Of a stretch of 17,624 bases of DNA, positions 1 through 5,035 are shown piece after piece. Below the pieces are notes generated by a model, which saw only the letters and a program-made list of their open reading frames with translations, was not told the origin of the DNA and ran no database searches. This stretch comes from JBMNOI01 sp050942995. Its GTDB lineage: Bacteria > Chloroflexota > Anaerolineae > UBA1429. The translations under genes and the position numbers were made by a program. The stretch spans positions 1-17,624 of the forward strand of contig JBMNOI010000078.1 of NCBI GenBank assembly GCA_050942995.1, given 5' to 3'. Position 1 is the stretch's first letter. Each line of letters begins with the position of its first letter.

Positions 1-4
1 ACCC

Positions 5-32
5 GTAGGGGCTGCTCGCGAGCAGCCCCTAC
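5..32. repeat. Perfect 28-bp palindrome (14-bp arms)
   Basis: The sequence GTAGGGGCTGCTCG is followed directly by its exact reverse complement, giving a 14-bp perfect inverted repeat with no spacer. It lies 33 bases past the stop codon of the minus-strand ABC-F gene. No T-run follows it on the minus strand, so it is a poor classical intrinsic terminator. The form 'GTAGGGGC...GCCCCTAC' resembles dispersed intergenic palindromes common in many bacterial genomes. Whether it recurs elsewhere in this genome cannot be seen from the window. Confidence 0.7.
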
Positions 33-64
33 AAGAAGAGATCGTGATGGAGCACACCATGGTA

Positions 65-1741
65 TCACGGGGAGGCGATTATGTCGCCTCTTTTTTTCTC
101 GCGATAGTAGGAATAGTCACCGGCATACTCTACCAGCGCGCCGTTATCCAATTCGACCACGCGATCCACCACCCGATCCAGAAAGTAGCGATCGTGAGAG
201 ATGGTGAGCACCGTGCCCTGAAAGTCGTCCAGCGCTCCCTCCAGCACCTCACACGAGGGCAGATCCAGATTGTTCGTGGGCTCGTCCAGCAGCAAAAAGT
301 TGACGTCCGAGAGCATGAGCTTGGCCAGTTGCAGGCGACTGCGCTCGCCGCCCGACAGCTCGCCCACCTTTTGCCGGGCCATCTCGTAGGGAAAGAGGAA
401 CTCGCCCAAAAAACCGACGGCCTGTTGCTCGTACATCGGCTTGACGGAGCGCGCCTCCTCGATGAGGGTCTTGTTCGGGTCCAGGGTCTCGTGTTCCTGG
501 GCATAGTATCCCACCCGCACGCTGGGGCCGATACGGACCACGCCGCCGTCCGGCGTCTCCCGGCCCAGGATGCAACGCAGCAGGACGCTCTTGCCGGCGC
601 CGTTGGGGCCCAGCAGTCCGACCCGCTCACCGTGCCAGAGCAGCAGATTCACGCCCGCCAGCACAATATGCTCGTCGCTCTCGCATCCATCCTCATCGAC
701 GATGGGAAAGGCCTTGTCCAGATCGATGATCTCGAGCACCTTCTGCGAGCCGCGCCAGCCGCTCAGCTCCAGCCCCATGCGTCGGCGCTCCAGTATGGGG
801 CGATCGATGCGATCCATGCGCTCCAGCATCTTGCGGCGACTGCGCGCCTGTTTGGCGTGGCGTTCATTCACGGTGATGCTGGCCCATAGCTCGAACCGGG
901 CGATGGCCGCCTCGATGCGGGCGATCTCTTTTTGCTGCGCCTCGTACATCTGTTGCTGGCGCAACAGGCGGAGTTGTTTCTCTACAGCGTAGGCGGAATA
1001 GTTGCCGGTGTACACGGTGAGCCGCCGATCCTCTATCTCGGCGATGGATGTGACCGTTTCATCCAGCAGGTAGCGATCGTGGGAGATGATGATCACCGTC
1101 CCCGCAAACCCGGCGATGAATCGCTCCAGATAAGCCTTGGCGGCCAGATCCAGATGATTGTCGGGCTCGTCCAGCAACAACACGTTCGCTCCGGCGGCCA
1201 GCAGACGGGCCAGCCCCACCAGCTTTTTCTGGCCGCCGGACAGGGTGTCCACCGGCTGGTCGAACTGTTTCTCGCGGATTCCGAGCGTCTGCAGCGCCTC
1301 ACGCACGCGGCTTTCGTAGGCATAGCCGTCCAGTTGCTCGAACTCGGCCTGAGCGCGGGCATAGGCGTTCATCGTTCGCTCCAGAGCCGTTTCATCCCCC
1401 GTCACCGCCGGGTCGGCCATGCGCGCCTCCAGGCGACGCAGCTCTCCTTCGATGCGGACCATATCCGCCGACGCGCCGAGGGTGACCTCCCATACAGTGC
1501 ATCCGGCGTCCAGTGCCGGCTCCTGAGCCAGGTAGCCGATGCGGACCTCTTTGTGGCGATAGACCCGGCCCGACGTGGGCGCGATCTCACCGGCGATGAT
1601 GCGCAGCAGGGTCGATTTTCCGGCTCCATTGGCCCCCACCAGGCCGATCTTTTCCCCGGCGTGAATCTCCCAGCTCACTCCGTCCAGCACGGGGCGGACG
1701 CCATATTCGTGGTGGATACGATCCAGATTAACGATGATCAT
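65..1741 (-). CDS. ABC-F family ATPase (tandem ABC domains, no membrane segments)
   Basis: This is a 558-residue protein with two soluble ABC ATPase domains joined by a charged helical linker, the ABC-F layout. Family members bind the ribosomal E site and rescue or protect translation, and some confer antibiotic resistance. Domain 1 has Walker A GANGAGKST (36-44), signature LSGGQ (167-171), Walker B LLLDEPDNHLD (188-198) and switch SHDR (220-223). Domain 2 has GPNGAGKSV (378-386), LSGGE (462-466), LLLDEPTNNLD (483-493) and SHDR (515-518). The linker, rich in Arg, Gln and Glu, spans about 245-330, as expected for the P-site tRNA interaction motif. In Walker B of domain 1 the usual DEPTNHLD reads DEPDNHLD. 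The ATG at 1741 has a good Shine-Dalgarno, GGGAGG, at 1749-1754. Upstream lies a long leader with attenuator-like features, listed separately. The class is certain, but the subfamily (Uup/EttA-type or resistance type) cannot be set by eye. Confidence 0.95.
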   Translation of the reverse strand: MIIVNLDRIHHEYGVRPVLDGVSWEIHAGEKIGLVGANGAGKSTLLRIIAGEIAPTSGRVYRHKEVRIGYLAQEPALDAGCTVWEVTLGASADMVRIEGELRRLEARMADPAVTGDETALERTMNAYARAQAEFEQLDGYAYESRVREALQTLGIREKQFDQPVDTLSGGQKKLVGLARLLAAGANVLLLDEPDNHLDLAAKAYLERFIAGFAGTVIIISHDRYLLDETVTSIAEIEDRRLTVYTGNYSAYAVEKQLRLLRQQQMYEAQQKEIARIEAAIARFELWASITVNERHAKQARSRRKMLERMDRIDRPILERRRMGLELSGWRGSQKVLEIIDLDKAFPIVDEDGCESDEHIVLAGVNLLLWHGERVGLLGPNGAGKSVLLRCILGRETPDGGVVRIGPSVRVGYYAQEHETLDPNKTLIEEARSVKPMYEQQAVGFLGEFLFPYEMARQKVGELSGGERSRLQLAKLMLSDVNFLLLDEPTNNLDLPSCEVLEGALDDFQGTVLTISHDRYFLDRVVDRVVELDNGALVEYAGDYSYYREKKRGDIIASP

Positions 1742-1799
1742 CTCTTTGCCTCCCGAAAAAAACGCCGCGGGTCGCTACGCGCCGCGGCAAAGAGAGGCT
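1741..1799 (-). promoter_or_regulatory. Candidate Shine-Dalgarno/start-codon masking complement of the ABC-F gene
   Basis: On the minus strand, TCTCTTTGCC (1795-1786) is the exact 10-nt reverse complement of GGCAAAGAGA (1750-1741), which joins the Shine-Dalgarno to the A of the start codon. Independently, GCCTCTC (1799-1793) can pair with GGGAGGC (1754-1748), the Shine-Dalgarno itself, with one G-U pair. The TCTCTTTGCC arm shares its GCC with the 5' arm of the adjacent terminator hairpin, so the two folds partly compete. The complementarity is seen; its use in regulation is inferred. Confidence 0.45.
1756..1788 (-). terminator. Hairpin plus T7 in the ABC-F leader (proximal)
   Basis: Read on the minus strand, GCCGCGG (1788-1782), an 11-nt loop and CCGCGGC (1770-1764) form a 7-bp all-GC stem, followed after one base by seven T residues (1762-1756). 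This is a textbook intrinsic terminator, yet it sits inside the leader only 15 bases before the ABC-F start codon. It is the second of two in tandem. Termination here would stop transcription before the coding region, so it is most likely conditional. Confidence 0.65.
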
Positions 1800-1811
1800 C
1801 TTCTGAGAAAG

Positions 1812-1843
1812 AAAAAAACCGCCGGCGCGTCGTGCGCCCGCGG
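1812..1843 (-). terminator. Hairpin plus T7 in the ABC-F leader (distal, attenuator candidate)
   Basis: On the minus strand, CCGCGGGCGC (1843-1834), loop ACGAC and GCGCCGGCGG (1828-1819) form a 10-bp GC stem with one G-G mismatch, followed immediately by T7 (1818-1812) and then CTTTC. It lies 25 bases past the stop codon of the candidate leader peptide and about 70 bases before the ABC-F start. Its 5' arm can pair with an upstream segment instead, which would prevent the terminator from forming. Confidence 0.7.
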
Positions 1844-1879
1844 CTAATGTTGACATAATTACACGTCGTCAGGGCGCAC
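1832..1879 (-). promoter_or_regulatory. Candidate antiterminator helix
   Basis: GTGCGCCC (1879-1872, minus strand) is the exact reverse complement of GGGCGCAC (1839-1832). The first segment covers the last codons of the candidate leader peptide (AGT GCG CCC). The second includes the inner 5' arm and loop of the distal leader terminator. The helix and the terminator are therefore mutually exclusive, and a ribosome sitting on the uORF stop would mask the first segment. A second copy of the core, GTGCGCC, occurs at 1900-1894. The pairing is visible; the mechanism is inferred. Confidence 0.5.
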
Positions 1880-1961
1880 TCTTCCTGTGATGCGGCGCAC
1901 CGTAAGACGCTCTGACAACGGGCAATATGATGTTGGCTCTACCGGCAACCAGTACGAGCAC
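1869..1961 (-). CDS. Candidate leader peptide (uORF) upstream of the ABC-F gene
   Basis: This is a 30-codon frame starting with GTG at 1961, preceded by AAAGGAAG (about 1973-1966) as a Shine-Dalgarno, and ending in TGA at 1871-1869. The first 16 residues read MLVLVAGRANIILPVV. Ten of the 30 codons specify Val, Leu or Ile, counting the GTG start. It uses several codons that are sparse in the neighbouring high-GC genes (GTA, ATA, TTG, AGA twice, AGG). It begins about 20 bases after the predicted transcription start and ends 25 bases before a terminator hairpin, the normal geometry of an attenuation leader. Branched-chain amino-acid operons and drug-inducible resistance genes both use such hydrophobic leaders. 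No homologue is recognised, and a chance frame of this size is possible. Confidence 0.45.
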   Translation of the reverse strand: MLVLVAGRANIILPVVRASYGAPHHRKSAP

Positions 1962-1989
1962 GTGACTTCCTTTCTGCTAAACTGAGCGC

Positions 1990-2018
1990 AGCATACGTCT
2001 ACAGCCCCTTTCTGTCAA
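1990..2018 (-). promoter_or_regulatory. Sigma70-type promoter for the ABC-F leader transcript
   Basis: On the minus strand there is a perfect -35 TTGACA (2018-2013), a 17-nt spacer and a -10 TATGCT (1995-1990). Transcription would start near 1983, giving a leader of about 240 nt before the ABC-F start codon, far longer than a simple 5' UTR. Confidence 0.7.
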
Positions 2019-2280
2019 ATCGTGGGAGAAAGAGGCCGATAGGCCCCCGGTAAACACATTCCCGGCTCATCCCGGTATATGGCCACTATGCGCGCAGGGC
2101 CTCTCTATAGATATCGCCGACGGCCCGCACACGACACAGCATCCATTCGGCATGTCCGATGCGGCCGGTAATATATCGGCATGATGGGGACCTTTATCGG
2201 TTCAATCCGTGGTACGGGAACGGTTATTACGCTATAATGCGCCGGACAAGCGATCCGGTCATTCACCATGGAGGTGCGCC
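2019..2280 (+). promoter_or_regulatory. Intergenic region with -10 box of the acetamidase-family gene
   Basis: A perfect TATAAT occurs at 2233-2238, about 43 bases before the start codon at 2281. No good -35 is found at the right distance (TGGTAC at 17 nt spacing). The short inverted repeat CCGGA/TCCGG (about 2242-2258) lies in the predicted 5' UTR. I see no other gene or element in 2019-2230. Confidence 0.4.
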
Positions 2281-3192
2281 ATGATCCACCGTTACGATCC
2301 GACACATTATTACAATACCTTTGGGCCGCACGAGCCGGCGTTGCGCGTTTCCGACGGCGATACGATCATCACCACCACACTGGATGCCCGCGGGCGCGAC
2401 GCGGGCATGCAAGAGCTGGCCGAACGCCCCAATCCGCTCACCGGCCCGTTCTATATCGAGGGGGCCGAGCCCGGCGATATGCTTCGGGTCGTCATCGAAG
2501 CCATCACGCCCAATCGCGAATATGGCTGGTGCGGCACCACGCTGGCCCCGCACGTGGTCGATGCTCCGTATGCGCGTGAATTGCCCGAGGCCGGGCTGGC
2601 CGAGTGGCAAGTGAACGCCGCCGAAAATAGGGCGACACTGGTCTCGCCAGAGACCCATCTGGGGCGACTGACACTGCCTCTGGAGCCCATGCTGGGATGT
2701 CTGGGGGTGGCCCCTGCGAGAAAGCAGGCCATCTCCTCGTCCACATCGGGCCCTTATGGCGGCAACATGGACTATCGCGGCCTGGCGGTGGGCACCACCG
2801 CCTATTTCCCGGTGTTCGAGCCGGGAGCGCTGCTCTTTGTAGGAGACGGGCACGCCGTGCAGGGGGATGGCGAGATCGTCGGTATGGGCATCGAGATCTC
2901 GATGGATGTACAGTTTACGGTGCATCTGATCAAAGGGCGATCCATCGGCTGGCCCCGGGCCGAGGATGCCGAATGGATCATGACGATGGGCAACGCCCGG
3001 CCGCTGGATCAGGCGCTGCAACATGCGACGACCGAGATGATGGCCTGGCTGCAGACCGAGTACGGGCTGGATGTGCGTGGTGCCAGCATTCTGTTGGGGC
3101 AATGTGTGCGTTACGAGGTGGGCAACGTGTTCGACCCGGCCTATACGGTGGTGTGTAAATTAGCCCGAACGATGCTGCCCCGTTACCACTAG
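2281..3192 (+). CDS. Acetamidase/formamidase family protein
   Basis: This 303-residue protein belongs to the FmdA/AmdA family, soluble enzymes that hydrolyse short-chain amides such as formamide and acetamide to ammonia and the acid. Family landmarks are the N-terminal segment NPLTGPFYIEGAEPGD (51-66), GPYGGNMDYR (157-166) and GDGHAVQGDGE (188-198), which carry most of the metal-site and active-site residues in this family. The length is typical. The frame is open from GTG at 2209, but ATG at 2281 is preferred: it has GGAGGTG at 2270-2276 and the homologous region starts there. It is a single-gene unit flanked by the ABC-F leader and a convergent spacer. No amide transporter or nitrogen regulator is nearby, so the true substrate is open; the family assignment is firm. 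Confidence 0.9.
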   Translation: MIHRYDPTHYYNTFGPHEPALRVSDGDTIITTTLDARGRDAGMQELAERPNPLTGPFYIEGAEPGDMLRVVIEAITPNREYGWCGTTLAPHVVDAPYARELPEAGLAEWQVNAAENRATLVSPETHLGRLTLPLEPMLGCLGVAPARKQAISSSTSGPYGGNMDYRGLAVGTTAYFPVFEPGALLFVGDGHAVQGDGEIVGMGIEISMDVQFTVHLIKGRSIGWPRAEDAEWIMTMGNARPLDQALQHATTEMMAWLQTEYGLDVRGASILLGQCVRYEVGNVFDPAYTVVCKLARTMLPRYH

Positions 3193-3277
3193 GCTTTGTC
3201 CAGAGTGGGACATCACTGGAGTGGGAGCGACGGGTAATCGTATCTGGCTGTGAGATGGCCGGGCATACAGCCAAATC

Positions 3278-3329
3278 GCCCTCACCCGGCGATGGCGGCG
3301 GGTGTGCCGCCCGACTCCCGGGTGAGGGC
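3278..3329. repeat. Nested inverted repeat (12-bp outer arms)
   Basis: GCCCTCACCCGG (3278-3289) and CCGGGTGAGGGC (3318-3329) are exact reverse complements. Inside the 28-base loop, GGCGGC and GCCGCC form a second hairpin. A two-storey stem like this is typical of dispersed palindromic elements or of a terminator lacking a U-tract. Copy number in the genome is unknown. Confidence 0.55.
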
Positions 3330-3373
3330 CGGAAAGCGCCATTCCGTTGTACAGGTTCAAAATGCGTTTGCCC

Positions 3374-3395
3374 GGGCGGGGGCGTACCCCCGCCC
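3374..3395. repeat. GC hairpin near the end of the lipoprotein gene
   Basis: GGGCGGGGG (3374-3382), loop CGTA and CCCCCGCCC (3387-3395) form a perfect 9-bp stem, 25 bases past the minus-strand stop codon at 3421. No T-run follows on either strand. A role as transcript-end stabiliser or weak terminator is likely but unproven. Confidence 0.5.
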
Positions 3396-3420
3396 CCATA
3401 TAACCGACTTTGAATCGGCC

Positions 3421-4161
3421 CTAATTCACAGGGACCACCCGTTCAGAGCCGCCGTGGTAGGTATAGGTCTCGCCTCCGGCCTGCAGGCGGATGATATATC
3501 CGGGTGTGATGACCTGAGCGTACATCTCGCCCTCTACGGGCACACCCAGGCTGGCATCCGGAAACTCGGTGGGCTCGACCGAGACGATCTCGATCTCGTG
3601 GCTGCCGATGCCCAGGCGCTCGCGCAGATCCAGCACGGCCATATCCAGCAGTGCTGCCTCATCGTCTATCATGCTCCCGTCATCCACAGGATCCTCCACG
3701 ATCGCTCCCCCAAGACCTTGATCCAGATAGAGGCGCCCGTTGTGCTCGACGATCTCAAAGGTCGTCTCGATTTGACCATAGCCCGGCGCGCCCCAGGTCA
3801 GAGTGTAGCGCCCGGGCTCCAGTTCGCCGCTCCACTCGATGGGCCAGATCACCTCGCCCGGCTCGATGGCCTCGATGGAGAGTACCTGCGCGCTCGCGCG
3901 CTGTGCGCCGTCGGCATGCCGGATCTCCATCACCGCGTTGAACGCGTCCGCCCCGGGAAAGGTGTGCTCGCCGGCGTTGTAGATGCCCGGGCTCAACTGC
4001 GCCTCACCGTCCGCATCGATCTGCAACGGCGCGTAGAATTCAAGTTGGACGCCCGCATTGGATGCATCTGCATCCAGATCGGATCCACCGGCCGGGGCGC
4101 AGCCTGCGATGAGAAGCGCCGCAATCGCGATAACCCCCAAAACATGATACAACCGAAACAT
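3421..4161 (-). CDS. Predicted lipoprotein with Ig-like N-terminal and conserved C-terminal beta domain
   Basis: This is a 246-residue secreted lipoprotein. A short signal peptide with hydrophobic core VIAIAALL ends in the lipobox IAGC with the lipidated Cys at residue 21, followed by a Gly/Ser/Asp/Ala-rich tether. Residues 40-145 look like a beta-sandwich (NAGEHTFPG, then LEPGRYTLTWGAPGYG). Residues 170-246 (LRERLGIGSHEIEIVSVEP, FPDASLGVPVEGEMYAQ, ITPGYIIRLQAGGETYTYHG) match a small beta domain I remember from other secreted proteins as W-P-D-x-S-L-G-C-P with a closing C-terminal Cys. Here Trp is Phe, and both Cys positions are Val. The ATG at 4161 has AGAGGGA upstream. The function is unknown, with substrate binding or envelope structure most likely. 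No clear promoter is seen in the 216 bases upstream. Confidence 0.8.
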   Translation of the reverse strand: MFRLYHVLGVIAIAALLIAGCAPAGGSDLDADASNAGVQLEFYAPLQIDADGEAQLSPGIYNAGEHTFPGADAFNAVMEIRHADGAQRASAQVLSIEAIEPGEVIWPIEWSGELEPGRYTLTWGAPGYGQIETTFEIVEHNGRLYLDQGLGGAIVEDPVDDGSMIDDEAALLDMAVLDLRERLGIGSHEIEIVSVEPTEFPDASLGVPVEGEMYAQVITPGYIIRLQAGGETYTYHGGSERVVPVN

Positions 4162-4377
4162 GTGTCAATCCCTCTTCTGCATAGATATCCGTATGTCGAA
4201 CCGTCCATCGTTATCGGGCGGGCCGTGGACGGCATGGATCTCGCCCCCCTGCCGCCTCGTTCGGCCGGGCATCATCCTGCGAGCCATTCGCCCGTCCCCC
4301 TGATATGCGTACTATGGACGCCTCTCCCCGATCACAAGTTCCCCGGGGCCGGGGTGCCGTCGGCGAATGCAACCGCT
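4162..4377. other. Intergenic spacer, no recognised element
   Basis: These 216 bases lie between the start of the lipoprotein gene and the end of the ATPase gene, both on the minus strand. I find no consensus minus-strand promoter, no terminator with a T-run and no credible small gene. There is a CCCCGGGG palindrome near 4341-4348. Confidence 0.4.
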
Positions 4378-4944
4378 CTAACTTATCGCCGCCTCGATCC
4401 GATCCAGCAGCCCGTCATAGTCCAGGGCATCGAAATCGGTCGTATCCAGCTCGATCAGCACGCCGCCGATATCGATGGGTTCGGTGCGCCAGGTGACCGT
4501 CTCGGGCGTGAGCAGGGGCGCCCACTCCCAGTCGATATGCCCCGGATGGCGCTCCCGGCGGGCGGCGCGGCGCCACAGCCGCTTCACCAGTACCTCGGGC
4601 TCGGCCCAACACTGGATCTGCACCGGATGAAAGGGATAGCGAGACATGATCTCGCGAAACTCGCCCGTGGCCTGGGCGCCGTCGAAATTGGCCTCGATGA
4701 TGCACGAGCGCCCGACGGCCACTTCGGTCTCCAACCAGAGCCGAAGCAACATGAGGCCGGCCCGGCTGAGGCGCATGGACCACTCGGCGTCGCCGCAGCC
4801 CAGGCTGTCGAACAGCGACTCTTTGATAGCGTCTTTGGTCATCACCGGCCAGGGAATGCGGGCCGCCAGACGGTCGATGAGGACCGTTTTGCCGGTGCCG
4901 GGCGGGCCGGCGACGATGATGACATGGGGGATCGATGCGAGCAT
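4378..4944 (-). CDS. P-loop AAA-type ATPase/kinase-like protein
   Basis: This 188-residue protein has a Walker A GPPGTGKT at 13-20 directly after a first beta-strand (HVIIVA), then a 'switch' TKDAIKESLFDSLG (about 36-49) and a second strand with a acidic residue, CIIEANFD. This is the arrangement of AAA_33/zeta-toxin/chloramphenicol-phosphotransferase-like small-molecule kinases. The C-terminal part WRTEPIDIGGVLIELDTTDFD resembles the closing strand of that fold. The reading frame is open as far up as 5169, inside the GNAT gene. ATG at 4944 is chosen because the Rossmann strand begins there and AGGAGGAAGG lies 6-15 bases before it. The likely role is phosphorylation of an unidentified small substrate. 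The 91-base gap to the upstream GNAT gene, broken by a hairpin, leaves cotranscription uncertain. Confidence 0.8.
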   Translation of the reverse strand: MLASIPHVIIVAGPPGTGKTVLIDRLAARIPWPVMTKDAIKESLFDSLGCGDAEWSMRLSRAGLMLLRLWLETEVAVGRSCIIEANFDGAQATGEFREIMSRYPFHPVQIQCWAEPEVLVKRLWRRAARRERHPGHIDWEWAPLLTPETVTWRTEPIDIGGVLIELDTTDFDALDYDGLLDRIEAAIS

Positions 4945-5001
4945 GATGAGCCTTCCTCCTGCTGCCGGATACGACATGAGAAGATGAAACGATGATGCGC
5001 A

Positions 5002-5026
5002 GCCCCGCCCTTGCACAGGGCGGGGC
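5002..5026. terminator. GC hairpin between GNAT and ATPase genes
   Basis: GCCCCGCCC (5002-5010), a 7-base loop and GGGCGGGGC (5018-5026) form a perfect 9-bp stem, starting 10 bases past the minus-strand GNAT stop. The minus-strand sequence after it is not T-rich, so termination is only possible. It may partially uncouple the two genes. Confidence 0.4.
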
Positions 5027-5035
5027 GAATGATCT

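Larger units (their letters stand above)
3193..3420. other. Convergent intergenic spacer packed with inverted repeats
   Basis: This 228-base stretch lies between the ends of the acetamidase-family gene (plus) and the lipoprotein gene (minus). It holds three separate inverted repeats: GGCTGT/ACAGCC (3246-3251 and 3267-3272), a 12-bp pair with a nested hairpin (3278-3329), and a 9-bp GC hairpin (3374-3395). None has a clear T-run. I see no coding signal. It probably serves transcript ends for both genes. Confidence 0.5.

Noticed and set aside
1850..1880. TTGACATAATTAC on the plus strand as a promoter toward the acetamidase gene
   Set aside because: The TTGACA at 1850-1855 has no -10 box at 16-18 bases (the sequence there is GC-rich), and a TATAAT nearer to the gene fits better.
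2105..2305. A 66-codon minus-strand frame in the ABC-F/acetamidase spacer
   Set aside because: It crosses the acetamidase start and promoter, with no Shine-Dalgarno and no similarity I recognise.
3250..4995. A 581-codon plus-strand open frame across the lipoprotein and ATPase genes
   Set aside because: It runs antisense through two well-supported minus-strand genes and an intergenic repeat, with no domain content.
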